A program made the translations under genes and the position numbers. Shown piece by piece: positions 18,225-28,139 of a stretch of 45,238 nt of DNA; position 1 is the first letter of the stretch, and the number at the start of each line of letters is the position of its first letter. Below the pieces are notes generated by a model. That model had not been told where the DNA came from, did no database searches, and was given only the letters and a program-made list of their open reading frames with translations. Source of the stretch: Paracoccus sp. (in: a-proteobacteria) (GTDB taxonomy: Bacteria; Pseudomonadota; Alphaproteobacteria; Rhodobacterales; Rhodobacteraceae); the NCBI RefSeq assembly GCF_030538495.1, contig NZ_JAUNTW010000005.1, positions 208,544-253,781 on the forward strand. The letters run 5' to 3'.

Positions 18225-19832
18225 TTATCCCAACAACCGCCGGGCGATGACCTGCGCCTGAATTTCGGCGGCACCTTCAAAGATGTTCAGAATCCGCGCA
18301 TCGCACAGCACCCGGCTGATCTGATATTCCAGTGCAAAACCGTTACCGCCATGGATTTGCAGGGCATTATCCGCCGCCGACCACGCCACCCGCGCGCCCA
18401 GCAGCTTCGCCATCCCCGCCTGAAGATCGCAGCGATGACCGTGATCTTTTTCCCACGCACTGAAATAGGTGAGCTGCCGCGCGATCATAATCTCGACAGC
18501 CATCATCGCGATTTTGTCAGCCACGCGGGGGAAATGGATCAGCGCCTTGCCGAATTGTGTGCGGTCCAGGGCGTAGTGCAGGCCCAGTTCCAATGCGTTT
18601 TGCGCCACGCCAATCGCGCGCGCCGCCGTCTGGATGCGCGCCGATTCAAAGGTCTGCATCAACTGTTTGAACCCCTGACCCGTGACGCCGCCCAACAGAT
18701 TATCACCTGCCACCCGGAACCCGTCAAAGCCCAGCTCGTATTCCTTCATCCCGCGATAGCCCAGAACGTGAATTTCGCCCCCCGTCATGCCGGGCGTCGG
18801 GAAGGGGTCGGCATCCGTGCCGGGGGTCTTTTCCGCGATGAACATCGACAGCCCGCGATAATCATCGGTCGCGGGATCGGTGCGCGCCAGCAGCGTCATG
18901 ATATGGGTGCGCGCGGCATGGGTGATCCAGGTTTTGTTGCCGGTCACCACCCAGTCATCGCCATCTTGCACCGCGCGGGTGCGCAAGCTGCCCAGATCCG
19001 ACCCGGTATTTGGTTCGGTAAAGACCGCCGTTGGCAGCGTTTCCCCGCTGGCCAGTTTCGGCAGCCAATGCGCCTTTTGCGCATCGGTGCCGCCGCAGAT
19101 GATCAGTTCGGCGGCGATTTCGCTGCGTGTCCCCAGACTGCCCACCCCGATATAGCCGCGCGACAGTTCTTCGGACACGACGACCATGGCGGCTTTGGAC
19201 ATGCCCAGACCGCCAAATTCTTCGGGGATGGTCAGGCCGAACACGCCCAGTTCGGCCAGTTCCTGAATGATGGTCATCGGGATCAGGTCGTCTTTCATGT
19301 GCCAGTCATGGGCGTGCGGCACGACCTTTTCAGTGGTCCAGCGGCGGAATTGGTCGCGGATCATCTCCAGATCCTCGTCCAGCCCCGTGGCGCCGAAGGT
19401 CGCCGCGCTGGTGTTGTCAGCAATCAGCGCGGCCAGTTCGGCGCGCGCCGCCGCCGTGTTGCCGCCCATCAGCGCGCGTGCGGCGTCGGAGGGCTGCCAA
19501 TCCACGCCCAGATCGGACAGGCGGGCGAATTCGGTCTGGCTCATCGGGATGCCGCCGGCGATCTGGGTCAGATATTCACCAAAGGCGATCTGCGCGATCA
19601 GCGATTCCATCCGGCCCGACACGCGCCCTGACCACGCCGCCACCTGTTGCAGCGATTCGACATAGGTCGCCAGCCATGACAGCGCATGGGCCGCGTGCTG
19701 GTGCTGTTCCAAGGCTTGGGCATCGACGCGGCCATCGGGCGCAACCATGGCGCGCAGCGCATCGGTCGCGCGCGTTTGCAGGTCAGACAGTTCGGACAGA
19801 ACGGCGGCGGTGTGGTCGGGCAGGTCTTTCAT
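18225..19832 (-). CDS. mcd: Acyl-CoA dehydrogenase, probable (2S)-methylsuccinyl-CoA dehydrogenase
   Basis: This 535-residue FAD enzyme has a normal acyl-CoA dehydrogenase core: AVFTEPNTGSDLGSLRT, KTWITHAART, and the helical domain with QIHGGNGFALEYQISRVLCD and NIFEGAAEIQ. The core is preceded by about 160 extra residues (YLTQIAGGIPMSQTEFARLS). That extension and the segment HMKDDLIPMTIIQELAELG match what I recall of Mcd, which oxidises (2S)-methylsuccinyl-CoA to mesaconyl-CoA in the ethylmalonyl-CoA pathway of acetate assimilation. The start at 19832 follows AAAGGA at seven bases. The frame stays open far upstream, but that part is antisense to dapE. Other pathway genes (ccr, ecm) are not in the window. 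A different branched-chain dehydrogenase remains possible. Confidence 0.8.
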   Translation of the reverse strand: MKDLPDHTAAVLSELSDLQTRATDALRAMVAPDGRVDAQALEQHQHAAHALSWLATYVESLQQVAAWSGRVSGRMESLIAQIAFGEYLTQIAGGIPMSQTEFARLSDLGVDWQPSDAARALMGGNTAAARAELAALIADNTSAATFGATGLDEDLEMIRDQFRRWTTEKVVPHAHDWHMKDDLIPMTIIQELAELGVFGLTIPEEFGGLGMSKAAMVVVSEELSRGYIGVGSLGTRSEIAAELIICGGTDAQKAHWLPKLASGETLPTAVFTEPNTGSDLGSLRTRAVQDGDDWVVTGNKTWITHAARTHIMTLLARTDPATDDYRGLSMFIAEKTPGTDADPFPTPGMTGGEIHVLGYRGMKEYELGFDGFRVAGDNLLGGVTGQGFKQLMQTFESARIQTAARAIGVAQNALELGLHYALDRTQFGKALIHFPRVADKIAMMAVEIMIARQLTYFSAWEKDHGHRCDLQAGMAKLLGARVAWSAADNALQIHGGNGFALEYQISRVLCDARILNIFEGAAEIQAQVIARRLLG

Positions 19833-20034
19833 CGATTCGTCCTTTCGCGGCATTGCAGCATCGTAAAACCTTTGCAGCCGCAGCGCAACAATAATGCGCA
19901 AGGAGCGCTGTGTGTGATTTAATATGTCGCGCCCGGTGGCGCGGTCACGCCGTGAGTATTTGGACACAGAAGAAGCGGCATTGCAGCGCCCCTCCGATCC
20001 GTGCAGGTTCAGCCAAAGACGAAAAGGAACCGCC

Positions 20035-21171
20035 ATGACCGACGCCGCCGATCTGACCGCCCGACTGATCCAATGCCCATCTGTGACGCCCGAAGAAGGC
20101 GGCGCGTTGATTTTGCTGGCCGATCTGCTGCGCGATGCGGGGTTTACGGTCGTTCGCGTCGATCGCGGCGGCGTGTCGAACCTGTTTGCCCGCTGGGGCG
20201 ATAAGGGCGTGCGGACATTCGGGTTTAACGGCCATACCGATGTTGTGCCGCCCGGTGATCTGGGGTCGTGGACGCATCCGCCCTTTTCCGGGCATGTTGA
20301 GGACGGCGTGATCTGGGGGCGCGGCGCCACGGATATGAAGTCGGGGGTCGCCGCATTTGTCGCGGCGGCGATTGATTTTGTCCGCGACACGCCCCCCGAT
20401 GGCGCGGTCATCCTGACCATTACCGGCGACGAAGAAGGTCCGGGCCGCGACGGCACCGCTGCTCTGCTGGACTGGATGGAGGCCAATGGCGAACGCATGG
20501 ATGTCTGCATCGTGGGCGAGCCGTCAAACCCCGACCATATGGGCGAGATGATGAAGATTGGCCGCCGCGGGTCGATCACCTTTGACGTCGTGGCCAAGGG
20601 GGTTCAGGGCCACGCCGCCTATCCGCATCGTGCGAACAACCCGCTGCATGCTTTGGTGCGGTTTCTGGCCGATCTGACGGCGCAGCCGCTGGATGACGGG
20701 ACCGACCATTTCGACCCGTCCGGGTTGCAGATCACCACGATTGATTGCGGCAATCCCGCATCCAATGTCATTCCCGAACAGGCGCGGGCCGTGGTGAATA
20801 TCCGGTTCAACGACCGGCATACGTCGGCATCCCTGACCGAAGATCTGACCGCGCGCGCCGCCCGGATCAGCGCCGATACCGGCGTGTCGCTGGACCTGAC
20901 CGCGCAGGTCAGCGGTGAATCCTTTGTCACCGCGCCGGGGCCGTTTGTCGATCTGGTGCGCGATGTGGTGGCGCGCGAAACCGGGCGGGTGCCGGTTTTG
21001 TCCACATCCGGCGGGACATCCGATGCGCGTTTCGTGAAAAATCACTGTCCGGTGGTTGAATTTGGGCTGGTTGGTCACTTCATGCATCAGGTCGATGAAC
21101 GCGTGCCAGCCGAACAGGTCCGTCAGTTGCAGACGATTTACCAACGGATTCTGGAAAGCTGGTTTGAATGA
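20035..21171 (+). CDS. dapE: Succinyl-diaminopimelate desuccinylase
   Basis: This 378-residue dizinc M20 peptidase-family enzyme hydrolyses N-succinyl-L,L-diaminopimelate in the lysine and peptidoglycan precursor pathway. Metal and catalytic residues are visible: His67 in [12 protein letters not shown], Asp100 in [11 protein letters not shown], Glu133/Glu134 in [12 protein letters not shown], Glu162 in [12 protein letters not shown], and a C-terminal His in [12 protein letters not shown]. The start follows AAAAGGAAC. The spacer with divergent mcd is about 200 bp. Its TGA overlaps the ATG of the acetyltransferase gene (ATGA), so those two are coupled and rnr follows closely. Confidence 0.97.
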   Translation: MTDAADLTARLIQCPSVTPEEGGALILLADLLRDAGFTVVRVDRGGVSNLFARWGDKGVRTFGFNGHTDVVPPGDLGSWTHPPFSGHVEDGVIWGRGATDMKSGVAAFVAAAIDFVRDTPPDGAVILTITGDEEGPGRDGTAALLDWMEANGERMDVCIVGEPSNPDHMGEMMKIGRRGSITFDVVAKGVQGHAAYPHRANNPLHALVRFLADLTAQPLDDGTDHFDPSGLQITTIDCGNPASNVIPEQARAVVNIRFNDRHTSASLTEDLTARAARISADTGVSLDLTAQVSGESFVTAPGPFVDLVRDVVARETGRVPVLSTSGGTSDARFVKNHCPVVEFGLVGHFMHQVDERVPAEQVRQLQTIYQRILESWFE

Positions 21172-21581
21172 ACATCACCGAAACGAATGATCTGGCGACG
21201 TGCCATGCGCTGCGCCGTGCGGTCTTTATCAACGAACAAAACGTCCCCGAGGCCGAGGAAATGGACGATCTGGACGATCAGGCCATTCACCTGCTGGCGT
21301 GGCAGGACGGGCAGGCGGTCGGCACCGCGCGGCTGCTGTTTGACGGCGATCTGGGCAAGATCGGGCGCGTCTGCGTGCTGGCATCGGCGCGCGGCACGGG
21401 CTTGGGTGCGGCGCTGATCCGCGCGTCGATGGAGGTGCTGCGCGCGCGCGGCATGACGCGGGCCAAGCTGGGCGCGCAGACTCATGCGATTGGGTTTTAT
21501 CAGGGTCTGGGCTTTGCCGCCTATGGCCCGGTTTACGACGATGCGGGCATCCCCCATCGTGACATGATCCGCGATCTGTAA
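21168..21581 (+). CDS. GNAT-family N-acetyltransferase
   Basis: This 137-residue protein has the GNAT fold signature: an N-terminal [18 protein letters not shown] segment typical of the ElaA/YjcF branch, and the acetyl-CoA pyrophosphate loop [11 protein letters not shown] in the motif A position following IGRVCVLAS. The acceptor substrate is unknown. It begins inside the dapE stop codon and ends 10 bases before rnr, so it is the middle gene of a three-gene unit. That unit does not by itself point to a substrate. Confidence 0.87.
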   Translation: MNITETNDLATCHALRRAVFINEQNVPEAEEMDDLDDQAIHLLAWQDGQAVGTARLLFDGDLGKIGRVCVLASARGTGLGAALIRASMEVLRARGMTRAKLGAQTHAIGFYQGLGFAAYGPVYDDAGIPHRDMIRDL

Positions 21582-21591
21582 GGGGGCGATG

Positions 21592-23835
21592 ATGGACCAA
21601 ATCCCCAGCAAACAACAGATTATCGACTGGGTGTCGGACAACCCCGACGCCAATTCCAAACGCGACATCGCCAAGGCGTTCGGCATCAAGGGCGCGGCCC
21701 GGATCGAACTGAAACGCCTGCTGAAAGAGCTTGAGGCCGACGGCCATCTGGAACGCCGCCGCCGCCATTACCGCGACACGGATACGTTGCCGCCGGTCAC
21801 CGTGCTGGAGCTGCTGGCCCCCGACGGGTCGGGCGATCTGTTCGCGCGTCCCTTGGAATGGCAGGGCGACGGTCCCGCGCCGCGCATCCTGTATCTGCCG
21901 CGCGAATCGGACCCGGCACTGGGGCGCGGCGATCGGTTTCTGGGCCGTCTGCTGCCCGTCATGGGCGAAGATCACCATTATCAGGCCCGCCTGATCCGCC
22001 GCATCACACACGCGCCGCATCGCATTACCGGCATTTTCCGCAAGGAATCCGAAGGCGGGCGCATCCTGCCGATTGATAAGGGGCAGGACCGCGAATGGCG
22101 GGTGCGCGCCGATGCGACGCAGGGCGCGCAGAATGGCGAACTGGTGCAGGCCGAACAGATCGGGCCGAAAAACCGGCTGGGGATGCCGCAGGCGCGGATT
22201 ATCGAACGGCTGGGCGATCCGTCGGCCCCGCGCGCGGTCAGCCTGATTGCGATTCATCAACACGGCATCCCCGATGATTTCCCCGACGCCGTTCTGGCCG
22301 AGGCCGAAGGCGCAAAACCCGCCCCCATGGCCGCGCGCGACGATTTGCGCGCCTTGCCCTTGGTCACCATCGACCCGGTGGATGCGCGCGATCACGATGA
22401 TGCCGTCGCGGCGGAAATCAACGATGATGGCGGCGCGACGATCTGGGTCGCGATTGCCGATGTGGCGCATTACGTCCGTCCGGGGTCTGCCCTTGATCGC
22501 GAGGCATGGACCCGCGGCAATTCGACCTATTTCCCCGACCGCGTGGTGCCGATGTTGCCCGAAGCCCTGTCGGCGGATTTGTGTTCCCTGCATCAGGGCG
22601 TGGACCGGCCTGTGATTGCGGTGCGTATGCGTCTGGATTCGCAGGGAAATAAGATCGCGCATGATTTTTGTCGCGCGATGATGAACAGCCATGCCAGCCT
22701 GTCCTATGAACAGGCACAACAGGCGGCGGATGGCGCGCCGGATGCGCAGGCCGAACCGCTGATGGACAGCGTGATCCGGCCGTTGTGGCACGCCTATGAC
22801 CTGTTGAAACAGGCGCGGGCGCGGCGGCAGCCGCTGGATCTGGACCTGCCGGAACGGCGCATTGAACTGACCCCGGACGGGCGTGTGAAATCGGTCAATT
22901 TCCGCGACCGTTTCGACGCGCATCGGTTGATCGAGGAATTCATGGTGCTGGCCAATGTCGCCGCCGCCGAGGAATTGCAGCGCCGCCAGCGGCCTTTGTT
23001 GTTCCGCGTCCACGAAGAACCCAGTCTGGACAAAATCGACGCCCTGCGCGAGGTGGCGCAGGCATCGGGGTTCAATCTGGCCAAGGGGCAGGTGCTGCAT
23101 ACCAGCCATCTGAACCGTCTTCTGGCGCAGGCGCAGGGGACCGATTTTGACGAACTGATCAATGTCACCACGCTGCGGTCGATGACTCAGGCCTATTACC
23201 ATCCTGAAAACTTTGGCCATTTTGGGCTGGCGCTGAAAAGCTATGCGCATTTTACGTCGCCCATCCGGCGGTATTCCGATCTGATCGTGCATCGGGCGCT
23301 GATTGCGGCGCATGGCTGGGGCAAAGACGGGCTGGGACCGGACGAAGCCGAACGCCTGCCCGAAACCGCGACCCATATCAGCGAAACCGAACGTCGCAGC
23401 ATGGCCGCCGAACGCGACACGACCGACCGCTATCTGGCGGCTTATCTGTCGGAACGGGTGGGCAGCGAAATGACCGGGCGCATCAATGGCGTGCAGAAAT
23501 TCGGCGCCTTTGTGCGGCTGGATGACAGCGGCGCGGATGGATTACTGCCGATCCGCGCGATTGGTCAGGAATATTTCGTGTTCGACCCCGACGCGCAATT
23601 GCTGGTGGGCAGCGAAACCGGGCTGGAAATCGGCATCGGTCAGCGCGTCACCGTCCGTCTGGCCGAAGCGGTGCCGATGACCGGTGGCCTGACGCTGGAA
23701 CTCTTGGAACTGGACGGCCAGGCCCTGCCGCGCGGTCCGTCCAAGGGCCGCCGCGGCCGCACCCCCGGCCGCATGTCCACCAAAGCCCGTCTGGCCGAGG
23801 TGAAACGCGCCACCAAACGCCGCCGCAAACGGTGA
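21592..23835 (+). CDS. rnr: Ribonuclease R
   Basis: This 747-residue 3'-5' exoribonuclease degrades structured RNA, including rRNA and mRNA fragments. The order is a winged-helix N-terminal domain (NPDANSKRDIAKAFGIKG), cold-shock domains, the RNB catalytic domain with TIDPVDARDHDDAVAAE near residues 260-275 (the acidic Mg2+ cluster), the conserved HFTSPIRRYSDLIVHR, an S1 domain (MTGRINGVQKFGAFVRL), and a basic tail rich in Arg and Lys (KRATKRRRKR). The ATG at 21592 sits five bases after AGGGGG; the ATG at 21589 is too close. Length and domain order are normal for alphaproteobacterial RNase R. Confidence 0.96.
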   Translation: MDQIPSKQQIIDWVSDNPDANSKRDIAKAFGIKGAARIELKRLLKELEADGHLERRRRHYRDTDTLPPVTVLELLAPDGSGDLFARPLEWQGDGPAPRILYLPRESDPALGRGDRFLGRLLPVMGEDHHYQARLIRRITHAPHRITGIFRKESEGGRILPIDKGQDREWRVRADATQGAQNGELVQAEQIGPKNRLGMPQARIIERLGDPSAPRAVSLIAIHQHGIPDDFPDAVLAEAEGAKPAPMAARDDLRALPLVTIDPVDARDHDDAVAAEINDDGGATIWVAIADVAHYVRPGSALDREAWTRGNSTYFPDRVVPMLPEALSADLCSLHQGVDRPVIAVRMRLDSQGNKIAHDFCRAMMNSHASLSYEQAQQAADGAPDAQAEPLMDSVIRPLWHAYDLLKQARARRQPLDLDLPERRIELTPDGRVKSVNFRDRFDAHRLIEEFMVLANVAAAEELQRRQRPLLFRVHEEPSLDKIDALREVAQASGFNLAKGQVLHTSHLNRLLAQAQGTDFDELINVTTLRSMTQAYYHPENFGHFGLALKSYAHFTSPIRRYSDLIVHRALIAAHGWGKDGLGPDEAERLPETATHISETERRSMAAERDTTDRYLAAYLSERVGSEMTGRINGVQKFGAFVRLDDSGADGLLPIRAIGQEYFVFDPDAQLLVGSETGLEIGIGQRVTVRLAEAVPMTGGLTLELLELDGQALPRGPSKGRRGRTPGRMSTKARLAEVKRATKRRRKR

Positions 23836-23963
23836 GGGGGGCGTGCGTCGCATGCCCCGCCGCCTTTGGGGTCGAGGTGGTGATGCGCGCGGCCCGGCGG
23901 CGGATGCGACTGTCAGACAGGCCGCATCCCACCAAAACCCACAGCGCCCGGCCCCGCCGCCCC

Positions 23964-25051
23964 TTACCTCCGCGCGGGGCGGTCGCGCCACGCGGTTTCC
24001 CAGCCCAAGCCCGCGAAATGGGGGCCGGTTGTCGCCTCTAACACTTTGACACCGTGCCAGACGTTCCATTCCATGATCTGGGCGCGGTTGCTCTGGTCGA
24101 TGGTTACATCCCAGCCGATCGTTTGGACCATCGGCACCTTGCGGTGCAGCGTCACGCAGGCATTGACGCAGTCCTGCATCTGGGGCATGTGCTGACCGGC
24201 GAACACCACGCCGCTGTCGGGATGGGCGTGAACGCGGCTCCAATCCGTCAGCCAGCCGGTGTCATGCAGCGCGCCGCTGGCCATATCGACCGGAATACGC
24301 AAACCGTGATCGGATACGATGTGATCCTGACCCGCAAAGCCCAGCCGCAGATTGCCGCACAGAGCCCGCACCTCGCCGCCCGCAGCGCAGGTGATCAGCC
24401 GTAGCGTGGCCACGGCATCGCTGCCAAAAGCGGCCAGATCATCATGCTGCCGGATAAAGCGTTGAAAACACCCGTCGCCCATCCCCAGAATCCGCGCCAC
24501 ATCCAGATTGTGCGGCGTCAGCACATGAACCCCGACCCCGCGCATCCCGCCATCGGATTTGAACACCACCTGGTCGGTATCGGCGAACAGGTGATCGCGC
24601 AGCGCGTCGGGCGCGACCGGCTGCCAGTCCTGATCAAAAAACTGTCCTGACGCGAAATAGGCCACATCCGGGATCAGCTCGGACCGGAAAATAAGGTTTG
24701 TCAGCGTCTTGGCAAAGGTCAGCCGCCCCAGCGCGTCATAGCGCGGCTGAACGATCTGATAATGGAAATAGCTTTCGGGGATCCACCCATCCTACCACTG
24801 ACCCTGAATTGCGGCATAGACCTGCAATTCGTGCTGATATTTTTCGTCCCCCAAGACGGTCACGGCATAATCGCGGCATGTGTTGCGAATGGCCGGGGTC
24901 AGGGCGTGGTTCGGGCCTCGACCCCCGGCAGGGATGCGGCGATTTTGCGATAATGGGCCTGATCGCTCAGCCGTTTGCGGCCTTGTTTCAGAGCGGGGCC
25001 AAGATGGCGGACGGCGCGGCCGGTGATGGCATCTTTAACTTTACTGAACAT
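23964..25051 (-). pseudogene. Sugar-transfer-type ATP-grasp protein, broken by a frameshift and a stop
   Basis: A reverse-strand gene of about 362 codons starts at ATG 25051 after AAGGGGG (MFSKVKDAITG). After about 45 codons the frame must shift near 24908-24915; the original frame stops at 24899. It continues through NHALTPAIRNTCRDYAVT and meets an in-frame TAG at 24792-24794, within QGQW-stop-DGWIPESYFHYQ. A TGG-to-TAG change would explain it, giving WWDGW. The remainder carries the ATP-grasp features: VVFKSDGGMRGVGV, HDTGWLTDW, and the metal-binding IGWDVTIDQ followed by IMEWNVWHG. Such proteins are linked to polysaccharide or surface-sugar modification. A GTG at 24665 could still produce the C-terminal part, but it would lack the N-terminus. 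Confidence 0.8.
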
Positions 25052-25113
25052 ATGAACCCCCTTGGGAACACGGGTAGGTGATCCGTCATCGCGCCGGGTT
25101 GAGTCAAGCCTTA

Positions 25114-25872
25114 TCACAGCATCTGCCAGATCAGCCGCAGCGCAAGCGCGGTCGATGTGATGACCAGCAGCGGTTTGATCAGGCGCGCGCCGATGCGGGA
25201 TGCCAGACGCGCGCCTAAGCTCGCGCCGCCCATCTGCGCCAGCCCCATCACAATGCCGATCATCCACAGGGGCGATCCGAATATGGCAAACGCGATCAAC
25301 CCGCCGATATTGGATCCGAAATTCAACAGCTTGGTATGCGCAGTTGCGCGCAGAACGCCGTATCCGGCCAGCGACACGAACGCGATCATGTAAAACGACC
25401 CCGCCCCCGGCCCGATCAGCCCGTCATAGAAGCCCAATGCCGGAACGGCGGTCGCGGCAAACAGCGCGGGCGTCATTCGCTGGGTGCGGTCAATGTCGCT
25501 CAGCCCCGGTTTGACGGCGAAAAACACCGCGATGCCGATCAGGATCACCGGCAGGATCAGGCGCAGCCCGTCGGTCGGGATGCGCGTAATCAGCGCCGCC
25601 CCCACGGCCGAGGCCACTCCGGCGATGACCGCCGATTTCCATTGCGTGCGCAGATCGACCAGCCCCGCGCGGGCATAGCTGATCGCGGCTGTGGCCGACC
25701 CGAACGCGCCCTGAACTTTGTTCGTGGCCAAAGCCTGCGCCGGAGGCACCCCCGCCAGCATCAGTGCGGGCAGGGTAATCAGCCCTCCGCCTCCGGCAAT
25801 GGAATCGACAAACCCCGCCGCAAAGGCGGCTGCGATCAACAGCAGGATCAGGTCAAAGGACAGGTCAATCAT
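25114..25872 (-). CDS. TSUP (TauE/SafE) family membrane permease
   Basis: This 252-residue polytopic membrane protein has the TSUP features FVDSIAGGGGLITLPALMLAGVPPAQALATNK in the first repeat, and GFYDGLIGPGAGSFYMIAF with TAHTKLLNFGSNIGGL in the second. About eight helices are predicted. Members export or import sulfur-containing or organic anions such as sulfite, sulfoacetate or taurine-derived products; nothing nearby fixes the substrate. The start at 25872 gives MIDLSFDLILLL. An in-frame ATG at 25902 is also possible, and neither has a strong Shine-Dalgarno sequence. Confidence 0.9.
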   Translation of the reverse strand: MIDLSFDLILLLIAAAFAAGFVDSIAGGGGLITLPALMLAGVPPAQALATNKVQGAFGSATAAISYARAGLVDLRTQWKSAVIAGVASAVGAALITRIPTDGLRLILPVILIGIAVFFAVKPGLSDIDRTQRMTPALFAATAVPALGFYDGLIGPGAGSFYMIAFVSLAGYGVLRATAHTKLLNFGSNIGGLIAFAIFGSPLWMIGIVMGLAQMGGASLGARLASRIGARLIKPLLVITSTALALRLIWQML

Positions 25873-25902
25873 GGATGGGCAACCGTGCTGGGTGGCGTTC
25901 AT

Positions 25903-26263
25903 CTAAATCCGAACTGCAGCGGGCGCGCAATGGATATTGCGGGTGGCTGGTGTGGATACGGCGGCTTGCCTTGGGCGCGAAGGCTGTGGTTGGACGGATG
26001 GTTCGGCTTGGACGGTGGGAACCTTGCTCGTCATGCGGGCGGATGGGTTTGCGGTGGGCCGTCGTTCCCTCCCACAGGGGCGGCGGCGAACCGCGCGATA
26101 TGGATGCGTCGATCCGCACCCGTCTGAACGGGGCGTTGTGGATAGTGCAAGGCAGTGGTTGCGGGCCTGGCAGCCGCGGTTGGGGCGAACTGTTGTGCAT
26201 CCCCCGATCCAGAGTGGACGCAACGGCTGGCCGCGTTAAGCTGAACCAAATATCGGGGGCGTT
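25903..26263. other. 360-bp stretch without a supported gene
   Basis: Open frames exist on both strands, but they are Trp/Arg-rich or Pro/Arg-rich, have no recognisable motif and lack ribosome-binding sites. The only clear elements are two copies of TTGGACGG close together near 25990-26025 and the GGGGGC Shine-Dalgarno sequence just before the next gene. It probably contains the promoters of the divergent TSUP and monooxygenase genes. Confidence 0.6.
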
Positions 26264-27259
26264 ATGGATCAGTTCAGGGGCAAGGTGGTGCAGGCGCCGA
26301 TGGCGGGGACTTCGACGCCCGCGCTGACGGCGGCTGTGGCCGGGGCCGGGGGGTTTGGGTTTCTGGCGTTCGGCGCATTAGACGCGGACGGGGCGGCGCG
26401 GGCTATGGCGGATCTGCGCGGCATGTGGGGCGGCGCGTTTGGGGTGAACCTGTTTTGTCACGGCACCGCCGCACCCGACGCCGAGGGCGACGCGGCGTGG
26501 ATCACCCAGCTTGCGCCAGAGTTCGCGCGCTTTGATGCCGCGCCGCCCGCTGCGTTGCGCAATATCTATCCCAGTTTTTGCGCGGGCGATGATGTGCTGC
26601 GTGTGATCTTGGCCGCGCCGCCTGCGGTCGTCAGTTGCCATTTCGGCCTGCCTCGTCCCGATCAGATCACCGCGCTGCGGGGTGCCGGGTGCCTGTTATG
26701 GGCGACCGCGACGCACCGGGCCGAGGCCGAGGCCATCCGCGCCGCCGGTTTCCACGCGATTGTGGCGCAGGGGTGGCAGGCGGGCGGACATCGCGGGATG
26801 TTTGATCCATCAGCCCCTGACCCGAGGCTGAACACATTGGATTTGCTGGCGGAACTGGCCCCGGTCGGGCTGCCGCTGATTGCGGCGGGGGGGATTATGA
26901 CGCGGGCCGATGCGCGGGGTGCCTTGGATGCGGGCGCTGTGGCGGTGCAATGCGGCACGGCGTTTTTGCGCGCGCCGGAATCGGCCACATCACCGGCGCA
27001 TCGCGCGGCTTTGGGTCAGGACACGGTGATGACTCGGGCGATTTCGGGGCGTCCCGCGCGGGGCGTGGCCAATGCGCTGACCCGGCTTGGCGACGGGCGG
27101 GCGGCGGCCTATCCCCGCGCCTATGACGCGGGCAAGGCGCTGAACGCGGCGGCGATTGCGGCGGGGAATACGGATTACGGCGCGTTCTGGTCCGGCACCG
27201 GAGGCGCGCAGGCCGTGGCGCGGCCCGCCGCCGACACGGTGGCCGCGATTACGCCGTGA
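26264..27259 (+). CDS. Nitronate monooxygenase (2-nitropropane dioxygenase family)
   Basis: This 331-residue FMN enzyme should oxidise nitronates such as propionate 3-nitronate. The TIM-barrel landmarks are present: VQAPMAGTSTPAL at the N-terminus, the SCHFGLP strand whose His is in the position of the catalytic base in class I enzymes, AQGWQAGGHRG, and PLIAAGGIMTRADARGALDAGA with CGTAFL for FMN phosphate binding. The FMN-binding barrel is clear; related enoyl-ACP reductases (FabK) share it, so substrate assignment is less sure. The ATG at 26264 follows GGGGGC. Its last 11 bases overlap the convergent serB. Confidence 0.88.
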   Translation: MDQFRGKVVQAPMAGTSTPALTAAVAGAGGFGFLAFGALDADGAARAMADLRGMWGGAFGVNLFCHGTAAPDAEGDAAWITQLAPEFARFDAAPPAALRNIYPSFCAGDDVLRVILAAPPAVVSCHFGLPRPDQITALRGAGCLLWATATHRAEAEAIRAAGFHAIVAQGWQAGGHRGMFDPSAPDPRLNTLDLLAELAPVGLPLIAAGGIMTRADARGALDAGAVAVQCGTAFLRAPESATSPAHRAALGQDTVMTRAISGRPARGVANALTRLGDGRAAAYPRAYDAGKALNAAAIAAGNTDYGAFWSGTGGAQAVARPAADTVAAITP

Positions 27260-28127
27260 CGAACTGATCGGCGCTGTAACCCTGAATATACAACAGCGCC
27301 GTCAGATCGCCGTGATTGATCCGCACCGGGGCCTGCGCCGCCACCACGGGTTTGGCGTGCAGCGCGACGCCCGTTCCCGCCAGCCGGATCATGCCCAGAT
27401 CATTCGCCCCGTCGCCGACCGCAATCACATCCGCCGGCGTCAGCCCGCGCGCGGCGGCAATGTCGTGCAGGGCGTCCACCTTGGCCTGCTGCCCCAGAAT
27501 GGGCCGCGCGACCTGCCCGGTCAGCACCCCGCCATCGGCCAGCAGCGTATTCGCGCGATGTTCATCAAACCCCAATTCCGCTGCGACCGCCTGCGTGAAC
27601 GCGGTAAAGCCCCCCGACACAAGCGCCGCATAGCCGCCATGCGCGCGCATCGTCGCCAGCAATTCCCGCCCGCCAGCGGCCAGAGTGATCCGTTCGGCCA
27701 GCACCTGCGCGATGACGCCTTCGTCCAGACCGGCCAACAGGCTGACGCGTTCGGTCAGGGCTTGGTGAAAATCCAGCTCTCCGTTCATGGCGCGGGCGGT
27801 GATGTCGGCCACGCGCGCGCCGACGCCCGCCATATCGGCCAATTCGTCGATACATTCCTGTTCGATCATGGTCGAATCCATATCAGCCAGCAGGATGCGT
27901 TTGCGCCGCCCCGTGGCCGGTTGAATCACCAGATCAATGCCGATCTGTTGCAAATCCGACCAGACCTGTTCGGCGTCACCGGGCCGCGCGGGCATGTCAA
28001 ATTCGGCGGCAATGCCGGGGTTCAGCCAACGGCCCGGCTGCCCCGCCCAAGCGTCGCGCACCCCATCGAACAGGTCGGGCGTCAGATTGGCGGCATCCGT
28101 CGCAGCGATCAGAGTCACGGTGAACAT
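27249..28127 (-). CDS. serB: Phosphoserine phosphatase
   Basis: This 292-residue HAD-superfamily phosphatase performs the last step of serine biosynthesis. Motif I is LLADMDSTMIEQECIDELA with nucleophile Asp82 and acid Asp84, motif II is LVSGGFTAF, motif III is the Lys in GQQAKVDAL, and motif IV is VGDGANDLGM. The N-terminal 75 residues form a small regulatory-like domain as in other alphaproteobacterial SerB. The start follows AAAGGAC. It lies 12 bases behind the Anbu gene on the same strand and is probably co-transcribed with it. Confidence 0.96.
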   Translation of the reverse strand: MFTVTLIAATDAANLTPDLFDGVRDAWAGQPGRWLNPGIAAEFDMPARPGDAEQVWSDLQQIGIDLVIQPATGRRKRILLADMDSTMIEQECIDELADMAGVGARVADITARAMNGELDFHQALTERVSLLAGLDEGVIAQVLAERITLAAGGRELLATMRAHGGYAALVSGGFTAFTQAVAAELGFDEHRANTLLADGGVLTGQVARPILGQQAKVDALHDIAAARGLTPADVIAVGDGANDLGMIRLAGTGVALHAKPVVAAQAPVRINHGDLTALLYIQGYSADQFVTA

Positions 28128-28139
28128 CGGCGGTCCTTT

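Noticed and set aside
19833..20597. N-terminal extension of the mcd gene by more than 250 codons
   Set aside because: It would run antisense through the dapE promoter and coding region and has a Ser/Arg/Pro-rich composition. The start at 19832 has a good ribosome-binding site.
21229..23376. 715-codon reverse-strand frame across rnr
   Set aside because: Mirror of the conserved RNase R frame; no independent signal.
25875..26327. 150-codon forward frame in the gap before the nitronate monooxygenase
   Set aside because: Trp/Arg/Gly-rich, overlaps both neighbours, no family likeness or ribosome-binding site.
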